Shown: positions 45,054-52,735 of the stretch, one piece after another
Numbering within the stretch: the first letter of the stretch is position 1
Layout: every line of letters begins with the position of its first letter
DNA from: JASGKO01 sp049840595
GTDB lineage: Bacteria; Verrucomicrobiota; Verrucomicrobiia; Chthoniobacterales; Chthoniobacteraceae
NCBI GenBank assembly: GCA_049840595.1
Contig: JASGKO010000039.1
Span: 62,001 to 126,000 of the forward strand
DNA: 64,000 bases
Reading direction: 5' to 3'
Notes under the pieces: model-generated
What the model saw: only the letters and a program-made list of their open reading frames with translations
What the model was told of the DNA's origin: nothing
Database searches by the model: none
Made by a program: the position numbers and the translations under genes

Positions 45054-45845
45054 TTATCTTGAAGAGAGTGGTGGACCGTCATTCACCGTCTTCTGCTCCA
45101 GCCTTCCGAGGCATAACTCCAGAACTGCCAGTTGCGCATACACCCGTTCATCCAGCGCATACTCGGAGGGAGTTTCGAGGGTAAAGGTGCGGCAGGAGTG
45201 GTGCAGGTGCAGGTAGGCGGCCTCGGGAAAGCCGATTTTCTCGAAGAGCTTCGGGTCGAGATTGCGGCGGATGATGCCATCGCGGGCGGCACGGCCTTCG
45301 ATGCTTTTGCGCGGGTCGGGGCCGATGTAGCGGCTGGCGGCGCGGAGGATATCCTCGCCCCACCACGGTTTTTCGCGCTGGATTTCGTAGAGGTAAACGC
45401 CTTGCGCGTCGTAGTCTTCGTGGAGAGTCATTGCCAGCTTGAACCGCTGGGTGCCGATGATGGCTTTCCACGCCTTCACGAAATCGAGGTCGTGGCGATG
45501 GAAGATGCGGTTTAGATCCTGCCCGGCTTCGTCCACCCGGCGGTTGTTGATCAGGCCCCAGGGGTTCAGGCAGGGGAAAATGAGATAGGGGAGGCGGGAT
45601 AGTTTTTTGGTCTCCCTTTCGGCCCACATGATCAGGGCCTCGGTGCCGGCCGGTTCGTCGCCATGGATGCCGGCGGAGATGTAGATCACATGTTCCTGCG
45701 TCTTCGGCTGGGTATCCAGATAGTAAAGTGGATAGCCCGACATTTCGGCGAAGGGGCGCAACTTTAACCCGGCTCCCCTGGCCACCGCCCGCCAGCGCTT
45801 GATGAGGTGCTTGTAATCATGTGCGCGGTGCGCCGAGATGATCAT
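45054..45845 (-). CDS. M14 family zinc carboxypeptidase-like protein
   Basis: A 263-residue zinc hydrolase related to M14 carboxypeptidases and succinylglutamate desuccinylases. The zinc-binding motif is in YISAGIHGDEPAGTEAL (H-x-x-E); the substrate-binding block is LNPWGLINNRRVDEAGQDLNR; a later His in TLHEDYDAQG is the third ligand. No signal peptide is seen, so it is probably cytoplasmic. The substrate could be a peptide, an amidated amino acid or a cell-wall fragment. The ATG at 45845 is the first of the frame. Confidence 0.82.
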   Translation of the reverse strand: MIISAHRAHDYKHLIKRWRAVARGAGLKLRPFAEMSGYPLYYLDTQPKTQEHVIYISAGIHGDEPAGTEALIMWAERETKKLSRLPYLIFPCLNPWGLINNRRVDEAGQDLNRIFHRHDLDFVKAWKAIIGTQRFKLAMTLHEDYDAQGVYLYEIQREKPWWGEDILRAASRYIGPDPRKSIEGRAARDGIIRRNLDPKLFEKIGFPEAAYLHLHHSCRTFTLETPSEYALDERVYAQLAVLELCLGRLEQKTVNDGPPLSSR

Positions 45846-45959
45846 GGTGCCTTACGCTGCGGGATGCGGAGGCGCTTGGCAAGTGTGCTTCCGCAATTTT
45901 AAGCTGCCAAATCGCGGTGATTGTGCTGAGTATTTGGCAACACCCACCTCACACCCTAC

Positions 45960-47405
45960 ATGTCGAATCTTTCCCTTCTGCCGGAAGTGGCCGAGTTTGA
46001 GCGTCTGCTCCAAAAGCCCAATTCCGATGCCACCGGCCTCGCCGGCTTTTTCAATTCCGGGGTCATCGTTCTTTCCCGCGTGCCCGCCCGCCTGGACATT
46101 ATGGGCGGCATTGCCGACTACTCCGGTGCGAATGTCTGCGAAGGGGTGCTCGGGCAGGGGATCGCGATCGCGCTGCAGCCGCGCACCGATCGCACCCTGC
46201 GCATTCGCACGGTGCAGAGCGGACGTCGCGCGCTGCCGGTGGAGACACGCATCCCGCTCGACTATTTCGAGGCGGGTGATTTGCTTGGTACTTACAGCCA
46301 GATCCGCGAGCTCTGCCGCGCCAATCCACTCTCGTCTTGGGCCGCCTACATCGGTGGCAGTATTTTCACCTTGTTGAAAGAGGAGTCAGTCCGCCTGCCC
46401 TATGGCTTCAGCCTGCTCCTGCTCAGTAATGTGCCGATGAATGTGGGAATCGGTAGTTCTGCCGCGACCGAGGTGGCGGTGTTGAATTGCGTGCAGTCTT
46501 ACCTCGGCCTGAAAATCAGCGCCGGACGGCTCGCGCAACTCGGGCAACTCGCGGAGAACCAGGTCGTCGGTGCGCCCTGCGGTATCATGGATCAGATCGC
46601 GGTCGCGAGTGGACGCCAGGGCAAGTTGACCCACATCTTGTGCCGTCCCGGCTCGGTGGAAGGCGATGTGAAAATCCCCGAGGGCACAGCCTTCGTGGGC
46701 ATCAATTCCATGGTGAAGCACTCAGTCGGCGGCAGCGCCTACGGCGATGTGCGCATCGGGGCTTTCATGGGCCGCCGCATCATCAATACCGCCCGCGCCA
46801 AGCTGGGCCAGGGACCGGTGAATTACATCACCGAGATTACGCCCGCTGAATTCGAGCGCGAGTATCGGGACCAACTGCCGGAGGCGATTCTCGGCTCCGA
46901 GTTTCTCGAGGAATTCAAGACCCACGACGACCCGGTAACCACGGTGCAGCCCGATGCGGTTTATCGCGTGGTCGGCCCGTCTGCCCATCCGGTTTACGAG
47001 AACGATCGCGTGTTGAAATTCATGGCGGCGCTCAATGCGGCCAACGAAGGTGATGCGAATGCGTTGATTACAGCGGGTGAGCAGATGTATGCGGCGCACG
47101 AGAGCTACAAGGCGAATTGCCAGCTCTCCGTCGAAGAGGTGGATTTCCTGGTGGATGCCGTGCGCAAGCGTGGTCCCGAGCGCGGTCTCTACGGGGCCAA
47201 GATCACCGGCGGCGGCTCCGGCGGTGCGGTGGCGATCTTTGGGAAAAAGGAGGCGCTGGCGACCGAGGTGCCGGCCATCGCCCACGAATACCAGCGTCGC
47301 ATCGGGGCATATCCCGACATTTTTGAGGGGACTTCGCCCGGAGCTTGCGAGTTCGGCTCGCTGCGCTACGAATTCGGTTCCACCGGCTGGAATCGTTCCG
47401 TTTAA
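45960..47405 (+). CDS. GHMP sugar kinase, arabinokinase/galactokinase-like
   Basis: A 481-residue GHMP-fold kinase. Motifs: VPARLDIMGGIADYSGANV near residue 40 (as in plant L-arabinokinase, where galactokinase has GEHTDY), the glycine-rich NVGIGSSAATEVAVL near 163, GAPCGIMDQIAVASG, and KITGGGSGGAVAIFG. These fit an anomeric sugar-1-kinase producing galactose-1-P or arabinose-1-P. The downstream gene, 9 bases away, is a UTP:sugar-1-phosphate uridylyltransferase, so the pair could salvage a free sugar to a UDP-sugar. The exact sugar is not determined. Confidence 0.85.
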   Translation: MSNLSLLPEVAEFERLLQKPNSDATGLAGFFNSGVIVLSRVPARLDIMGGIADYSGANVCEGVLGQGIAIALQPRTDRTLRIRTVQSGRRALPVETRIPLDYFEAGDLLGTYSQIRELCRANPLSSWAAYIGGSIFTLLKEESVRLPYGFSLLLLSNVPMNVGIGSSAATEVAVLNCVQSYLGLKISAGRLAQLGQLAENQVVGAPCGIMDQIAVASGRQGKLTHILCRPGSVEGDVKIPEGTAFVGINSMVKHSVGGSAYGDVRIGAFMGRRIINTARAKLGQGPVNYITEITPAEFEREYRDQLPEAILGSEFLEEFKTHDDPVTTVQPDAVYRVVGPSAHPVYENDRVLKFMAALNAANEGDANALITAGEQMYAAHESYKANCQLSVEEVDFLVDAVRKRGPERGLYGAKITGGGSGGAVAIFGKKEALATEVPAIAHEYQRRIGAYPDIFEGTSPGACEFGSLRYEFGSTGWNRSV

Positions 47406-47414
47406 TTTCCGATT

Positions 47415-48311
47415 ATGAGCAAGTTTCGCAAAGCCGTCATCCCCGCCGCCGGGCTCGGTACCCGTCATTTCCCGGCCTCGCATGCGGTGAAAAAGGAGCT
47501 CTTTCCGGTGGTCGGTCCCGATGGAATCGCCCGTGCGCTTATGCACTATCATATCCTCGATCTGCTCTCGACGGGCTTCGAGGAGATCTGTCTGATTGTG
47601 CAGCCCGGCGATGAGGCGGTCTTTGGCGCCTACTTTGCCGGTCCCGATGATACCTATCTCCAGCGGCTGGCAAAATATCCCGCGCTCCAGGAGCAGGCCC
47701 TCGCCATGCGCGAAGCGGTGGGGCGGATTACTTATGCCGTCCAGCATACCCAGGAGGGGTATGGGCATGCGGTTTTTCAAAGCAAGGCGTTTGCCGCAGG
47801 GGAGCCGGTGTTGCTGTGCCTCGGTGATCATCTCTTCCGTGGCGGGCAGCTGAGTTGCCCCGCGCAATTGATCGCGGCGGCTTCCGCGCGCCCGGGGCTT
47901 TCCCTTTCCGCGGTAAACAAGATCGGGCCACAGGAGTTGAAGGGCTTTGGTACCATCGCAGGGAAGCGCCTCGCAGGGCGTCCCGAGGTGATCGATATTT
48001 CGCTGATCATTGAAAAACCCGCGGTCGATGTAGCCCGGGAAAAGTTACGCGTGGATGGTCTGGCTGAGGACGAGTTTCTTGGCTGGTTTGGCATGCACCT
48101 GCTCGCGCCCTCGATTTACGACGTCCTGGAGGAGATGATTCACGACGACGTGCGCGATGGGGGCGAGTTCCAGCTTACGCGTGCGCAGGAGATTCAGCGT
48201 TCCCGTGAGGGATATGCGGCGTTGGAGATCACCGATGGCCGTCGCTACGACTTCGGCATTCCGGCGGATTTTCTGGCCAGTCTCAACGAGTTTTCACGTC
48301 CCGGGATTTAG
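47415..48311 (+). CDS. UTP-sugar-1-phosphate uridylyltransferase (GalU-like)
   Basis: A 298-residue nucleotidyltransferase. The signature AVIPAAGLGTRHFPASHAVKKELFP is at residues 7-31, followed by CLGDHLF and GWFGMHLLAPSIYDVLEE as in GalU. Differences from canonical GalU, such as HFPASHAVKKELFP for the MLPATKAIPKEMLP string, suggest altered specificity. It is coupled to the sugar kinase upstream (9-base gap), and a hairpin terminator lies about 120 bases downstream, so the two genes form a closed unit. Confidence 0.85.
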   Translation: MSKFRKAVIPAAGLGTRHFPASHAVKKELFPVVGPDGIARALMHYHILDLLSTGFEEICLIVQPGDEAVFGAYFAGPDDTYLQRLAKYPALQEQALAMREAVGRITYAVQHTQEGYGHAVFQSKAFAAGEPVLLCLGDHLFRGGQLSCPAQLIAAASARPGLSLSAVNKIGPQELKGFGTIAGKRLAGRPEVIDISLIIEKPAVDVAREKLRVDGLAEDEFLGWFGMHLLAPSIYDVLEEMIHDDVRDGGEFQLTRAQEIQRSREGYAALEITDGRRYDFGIPADFLASLNEFSRPGI

Positions 48312-48429
48312 ATTTTTAGCACTTCGTTACTGGCAGGGAAGCGCCTCGGTTTCCCTGCACAGAAAAATTTGTGGCCCCTTGACTTCGCTCGGGGTGACAT
48401 TGGTGGAGTGAGCGCTATTCCTTTGCGCT

Positions 48430-48459
48430 CACTGCGTTGATGCCGCAGTGATCATTTTT
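48430..48459 (+). terminator. Hairpin terminator after the sugar kinase/uridylyltransferase pair
   Basis: CACTGCG/CGCAGTG stem (48430-48436 and 48444-48450) followed by ATCATTTTT. A second hairpin, GTGAGCGC/GCGCTCAC (48408-48415 and 48425-48432), overlaps it. Confidence 0.6.
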
Positions 48460-48490
48460 CAATGAGCTGCGAGACATTAGCCCGCTCGGA

Positions 48491-48952
48491 CTAGCTTCCC
48501 CGCTGAGCCCAGTAAACGGCGTTTACGAAGCGTTCATTGGTCTGACGCAGGCGGCTGCAGACTTCGCGCATGAGGGCGGAGACGATTTTGTAACCGGCGG
48601 TCGGGGTGGTGCTCATGAAGCTGCGCATAGTCTCGTAGCCGATACTGGCGACGACTACGTGCTGTACCGCCACCACGCTGGCGGTTGCGAGGCCGTGGTC
48701 GAAGAGGTTCACCTCGCCAAAAAATCCGCAGGCTCCGATCCGTCCGAGCAGCACCTCGCGCTTTACCGCCATCCGGCGCACATGGACTGTTCCCTGGCAG
48801 ACGATGTAGAGCGCCCCCACCGGTTCGCCTTCGGTCACGATCTTTTGTCCCTCCTTGTAATCTTGCGTTTGCAACAGAGCGGCAAAGGTTTGCAACTCAT
48901 GTTCGGTGAGGTCTTTCAGGAACGAAACGGAGCGGAGGATTTCGCTGGACAT
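48491..48952 (-). CDS. Cyclic-nucleotide-binding domain protein without DNA-binding domain
   Basis: A 153-residue protein that is essentially one cNMP-binding fold: FLKDLTEHELQTFAALLQ, EGQKIVTEGEPVGALYIVCQGTV, FFGEVNLFDHG with the phosphate-binding-cassette-like ATASVVA. The cassette lacks the classical RAA-x-V arrangement, so nucleotide binding is uncertain. No helix-turn-helix follows, unlike CRP. It may regulate a partner protein by direct contact. It ends near the convergent uridylyltransferase unit and is divergent to marR. Confidence 0.8.
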   Translation of the reverse strand: MSSEILRSVSFLKDLTEHELQTFAALLQTQDYKEGQKIVTEGEPVGALYIVCQGTVHVRRMAVKREVLLGRIGACGFFGEVNLFDHGLATASVVAVQHVVVASIGYETMRSFMSTTPTAGYKIVSALMREVCSRLRQTNERFVNAVYWAQRGS

Positions 48953-49054
48953 GTGCGCAGGCTAGGGGACGGGGCGTGAAATTTCAACGGCCAATCCCGA
49001 CCCGGCGGTCTCTTTTTATGACAAGCAACTTGAGGAATTCCCTTCACAAGCCAT

Positions 49055-49084
49055 TTGACAGATTTCAACACCCCTACATATTTA
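49055..49084 (+). promoter_or_regulatory. Putative marR promoter
   Basis: TTGACA at 49055-49060 with a -10 of ATATTT or TATTTA 17-18 bases downstream. The start codon at 49101 would give a very short leader. TTAAC occurs repeatedly around the predicted start of transcription and could be an operator. Confidence 0.5.
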
Positions 49085-49100
49085 ACGACCTTAACTTTAT

Positions 49101-49556
49101 ATGCTGTTAACTCGAGATGAAGTGGAAATGCGGGCGGATGCGGAGCGACTCGCGGAAATTATCACCAACTTTCAGCGTTGTTTTCTCCTGAACGTTTCCA
49201 AGGAACTGGCCCGCGGCCAGGTGTCCTTCGCTCAGTATCTCCTGCTCGGGTTCCTCTACAACAACCGCGCACTGACGATGACGGAGATCGCCTCGAAGAT
49301 GGGGCACACCACTGCCGCCGCGACCGGGCTGGTGGACCGGCTGGAAAACCTCGGCCACGTGCGCCGTATGCATTCCAGTGACGACCGCCGCAAGATCGAG
49401 GTGAGTATTACGCCGAGCGGCGAGAAACTGGTGGAAAAAGTGCGCGCCGACATGGTGGAGAATCTTGTCGTCGTAATGGGCGAGCTGTCGGTCGAGGAGC
49501 AGAAGTCATGGCTGCAGATTTACGAGAAGCTTTTCCAAATATGCCAACGCAAGTAA
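49101..49556 (+). CDS. MarR family transcriptional regulator
   Basis: A 151-residue winged-helix regulator. The DNA-binding part is ALTMTEIASKMGHTTAAATGLVDRLE followed by the wing HSSDDRRKIEVSITPSG, flanked by dimerisation helices. Its stop overlaps the start of the TolC gene (49541), so it probably controls the efflux outer-membrane gene and itself. The start could also be the ATG at 49128. The ligand is unknown. MarR next to a TolC-family gene is a usual arrangement for efflux control. Confidence 0.9.
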   Translation: MLLTRDEVEMRADAERLAEIITNFQRCFLLNVSKELARGQVSFAQYLLLGFLYNNRALTMTEIASKMGHTTAAATGLVDRLENLGHVRRMHSSDDRRKIEVSITPSGEKLVEKVRADMVENLVVVMGELSVEEQKSWLQIYEKLFQICQRK

Positions 49557-51181
49557 CCCGCGCCTTTCGCGCTTTTTCTTCAAAGGTCACGCTGTTTTTT
49601 GGTTTGTCGCTGGCGGTCATGCCAGCGTTGCAAGCCGGTTCGGATACCGGCAGTCCACGGGTCATGCTGGGAGTTCCCAAGAAGCTCTCCCTGGATCAGG
49701 CGGTGCAAATTGCCATCCAGCAAAATCCTTCCATCCTCAACGCTGAGCAGGAGATCGAGCGCAATGTCGGTCTCGTCATCGAGGTCCGCGCACAGGCGCT
49801 GCCCCAGTTGGGCGTCACCTCGAGCTACAACCAGCAGGATCAACGGCTCGTTTACGGGCCGGTCATCCCCGGCACCCCGCTGCCGAACCCGGCGGGCACC
49901 TTTACCGCGGGCCAGGCGGCAGTGATTCGGGCAATTGAGCAAAGTGTCTCCGCGCCCACGCAGATCACCGCCGGGCAGGAGAAAAGCTGGAATGTCAGCT
50001 TTGAAGTCCGCCAGTTGATCTACTCCGGTGGCCAGGTCGGCGCGGCCATCCAGGCTTCGCGTTACACCCGCGATGCCGCGCTCTACCAGCTCCGCGATAC
50101 CGTGGATTCCACGATCAACTCGGTGCGCCAAAGTTTCTATCAGGTGCTGCTCGATCGGGCGCTGATCAACGTGCAGAACGAAAACCTCGCCCAGGCCAAG
50201 GCCGATTTGAAGGACCAGCAGGACCGCTTTGAGGCCGGCACGGTGCCGAAATACAACGTGCTGCGCGCCGAGGTGGAAGTGGCGAACGTGCTGCCCCAGC
50301 TCATCCAGGCGAAGAACGATTACAAGATCGCCCAGCTCCAACTGGCGAAACTGCTCGGCCTCAACTACTCCGGTGCCAGGGCGGAAGAGGACACGATCGA
50401 CGCCCTTGGTGATCTCACCGTGGACCCCAACGATCTGACGCTCAACGAGGCGCTCACCTGGGCCAAGGCCAACCGCGCCTCGCTCAAATCGCAGCGGGAA
50501 AACATCCTCACCTACGTTGCCAACATCAAGGTCCAGCTCGCGGGCTACCAGCCCACCATCTCGGCCAATGCGGGCTATAAGTTCGAGAATTCGCCGTTTA
50601 CCAGCCATTTCGACCAGGAAGTGCACGGCTGGTTCTTCGGAGTGACCGGGAGTTGGAACCTCTTCGACGGCGGTGCCACCTATGGCCGCGTGAAGCAGGC
50701 CAAGGCGCAACTCGAAGAAGCGCGCATCTCGTACTTCGACGCTGTGCGGCAGGTGGAACTCGACGTGCAGGATGCCTACTCCAGCTTGCAGGAAGCCAAA
50801 CAACTCATCGAGAGCCAGAAGAAAAACGTGGAGACTGCCGAGGAGGCATTGCGCCTCGCCCAGGAACGTTTCCGCGCCGGCGCCGGCACCCAGCTTGATG
50901 TGCTCGACGCCCGGGTGGCGCTCGTGCAGGCCGAGACGAATGAATTGCAGGCCCGCTACAACTACAATGTGGCCCTGGCCAACCTCGACCGTGCGACCGC
51001 GGTCAACACCCGCTACGACGATACGTTTAACGATCCGTTGAGCCGCCTGCACGTGAAGGACCCGGTGGTGCCCCAGAAGTATCTCGACGAGCCCAAGAGC
51101 CCGGCGAAATACATCCAGACGTCGGTTGCCTCTCCGGTTCCCACGAAGTCCTCCACCAGTCATAACAGCTCCGGCAAGTGA
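49541..51181 (+). CDS. TolC family outer-membrane efflux protein
   Basis: A 546-residue outer-membrane protein with a signal peptide (TLFFGLSLAVMPALQAGS). It carries the duplicated TolC repeat: LSLDQAVQIAIQQNPSILNAEQEIE, NVRQSFYQVLL-type helices, then LTLNEALTWAKANRASLKSQ and ERFRAGAGTQLDVLDARVALVQAE. It would form the trimeric exit duct of a tripartite efflux or secretion system. No membrane-fusion protein or pump gene is adjacent; pgeF follows with a 4-base overlap. The partners must be elsewhere. Confidence 0.9.
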   Translation: MPTQVTRAFRAFSSKVTLFFGLSLAVMPALQAGSDTGSPRVMLGVPKKLSLDQAVQIAIQQNPSILNAEQEIERNVGLVIEVRAQALPQLGVTSSYNQQDQRLVYGPVIPGTPLPNPAGTFTAGQAAVIRAIEQSVSAPTQITAGQEKSWNVSFEVRQLIYSGGQVGAAIQASRYTRDAALYQLRDTVDSTINSVRQSFYQVLLDRALINVQNENLAQAKADLKDQQDRFEAGTVPKYNVLRAEVEVANVLPQLIQAKNDYKIAQLQLAKLLGLNYSGARAEEDTIDALGDLTVDPNDLTLNEALTWAKANRASLKSQRENILTYVANIKVQLAGYQPTISANAGYKFENSPFTSHFDQEVHGWFFGVTGSWNLFDGGATYGRVKQAKAQLEEARISYFDAVRQVELDVQDAYSSLQEAKQLIESQKKNVETAEEALRLAQERFRAGAGTQLDVLDARVALVQAETNELQARYNYNVALANLDRATAVNTRYDDTFNDPLSRLHVKDPVVPQKYLDEPKSPAKYIQTSVASPVPTKSSTSHNSSGK

Positions 51182-51840
51182 CCACGCCAGCGCCAGCGCC
51201 CGTTGAGTTTTTCCCGGCGCTCGGCGCTCTGGCCCGCGTCAGGCATGCCTTTGTCCAGCGGGTGCCGGGCCTGGACGTGAAGGTGGAGCGTGAGGAAGCG
51301 CTGCAGCGGCTCGCCCGCCTGCATGAGGAAACCCGCGCCGTTCATGGCTTCGCGGGCATGCCGCTGATCAATGCCAATCAGGTGCACGGGCGCGAGGTGG
51401 GGTTGGTGAAGGCCGACACGCTCTCCCCGGTGCAAGGCGTCGATGCACTCATTACGAACCAGCCTTACGTCAATCTCGGCATTTACGTGGCCGACTGTTG
51501 CGCGATCTATTTTGTCGATCCGGTCAGGCGGGCGATCGGCCTCGCCCATTCGGGAAAAAAGGGGACGGAACTCGGCATCACCACTGCGGTGATCGAGGCG
51601 ATGCGGCAGCATTTTGGCAGCGAGCCGGGCAATCTGGTAATCCAGCTCAGCCCCTGCATCCGGCCGCCCGATTACGAGGTGGATTTTGCGGCGGAAATCG
51701 TCCGCCAGGCCAGGGCCACCGGAGTGCAATATGTGCACGATTGCGGCATCTCCACCGCCAGCGATCTTGAGCGTTACTACTCCTACCGCGTCGAGAAAGG
51801 GAAGACGGGCCGGTTGCTGGCATTACTGGCATTGACTTGA
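51178..51840 (+). CDS. pgeF: Peptidoglycan editing factor PgeF / laccase-domain family protein
   Basis: A 220-residue YfiH/DUF152 family enzyme (polyphenol oxidase family; the E. coli member removes mis-incorporated L-Ser from UDP-MurNAc). The metal/active-site residues are visible: NQVHG near residue 63, VADCC near 102, AHSGKKG near 122, and CIRPPDYEVD near 160. It starts at GTG 51178, overlapping the tolC stop. The position behind an efflux gene is unusual; translational coupling is likely but a functional link is not implied. Confidence 0.87.
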   Translation: MTTPAPAPVEFFPALGALARVRHAFVQRVPGLDVKVEREEALQRLARLHEETRAVHGFAGMPLINANQVHGREVGLVKADTLSPVQGVDALITNQPYVNLGIYVADCCAIYFVDPVRRAIGLAHSGKKGTELGITTAVIEAMRQHFGSEPGNLVIQLSPCIRPPDYEVDFAAEIVRQARATGVQYVHDCGISTASDLERYYSYRVEKGKTGRLLALLALT

Positions 51841-51900
51841 TTCTGTGGGACCTGCAAAAAAGGCCGCGAATCCCGCCCTAAAAGGGCTATTGTAAACCCG

Positions 51901-52647
51901 ATGCAACGCCAGTTCGATCCTGCTGAACCGGAATTGATGGACCGTCCCCAGCCCGTGTCTGACGAGCTGGCGCGCGATCTGGAAAACTTGCGTCGGCTCA
52001 ACTCCTGGTTTGGCAGCTACCGGTTGGTGCGCGCCTTTCTGCGCTGCTGGTTCCAGCCTGGCGGCAACTACCGTATCCTCGATCTGGCCACCGGCTACGG
52101 GGATATCCCGCGCATGATCGTCGCGTGGTCGCGAGCCATGGGGTGTACGGTGCAGATCGACGCGGTGGACCAGCAATCCGCCACCCTGCAACTGGCTGAA
52201 AAGGCGAGCCACGGTTGCTCCGAAATCCGTTACCAGCAGGCGGATGCCCTCACTTACTCCGCGTCCGGCACCTACGATCTCGTTCTCTGCTCGCTTGCTC
52301 TGCACCACTTTTCCGAGCGCGATGCGGTGAAGCTTCTCCGCCAAGCCCGCACGCTTTCCCACGAGAATGTCCTCGTCGCCGATCTGGAGCGCAGCACCTT
52401 CACCGCCGCCTGCGTGTGGTTTCTCACCTCCACCATCTTTCGCGAGCCGATGACCCGCCACGACGCCCGCGTCTCGGTGCAGCGCGCCTTCAGTTTTCGC
52501 GAAATGACCGACCTCGCGCACGCCGCCGGCTGGGAGCAATTCGGGCAACAGCGCTTCTTCCCCGCCCGCCAGGCGATCTGGCTCCGCCAGCACATTTCCG
52601 GCATGCAACCGCTCACCAACGGCGCGCCCTTCGATTACGCGACCTAA
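51901..52647 (+). CDS. SAM-dependent methyltransferase
   Basis: A 248-residue class I methyltransferase. The Rossmann motif I is ILDLATGYGDIPRMIV near residue 60; motif II is in IDAVDQQSATLQLA; motif IV is YDLVLCSLALHHFS. N-terminal NLRRLNSWFGSYRLVRAFL resembles methyltransferases found beside type III polyketide synthases. The substrate is unknown. No polyketide synthase is adjacent here. Confidence 0.85.
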   Translation: MQRQFDPAEPELMDRPQPVSDELARDLENLRRLNSWFGSYRLVRAFLRCWFQPGGNYRILDLATGYGDIPRMIVAWSRAMGCTVQIDAVDQQSATLQLAEKASHGCSEIRYQQADALTYSASGTYDLVLCSLALHHFSERDAVKLLRQARTLSHENVLVADLERSTFTAACVWFLTSTIFREPMTRHDARVSVQRAFSFREMTDLAHAAGWEQFGQQRFFPARQAIWLRQHISGMQPLTNGAPFDYAT

Positions 52648-52735
52648 TGGATTGCCGGGGACGGGTTTCCGAAGAAAGTCCCCGCTTTTCCAGTTCAGAA
52701 AAGAGCGGGCCGTCCGATAGATGGGCCGAAAGCCC

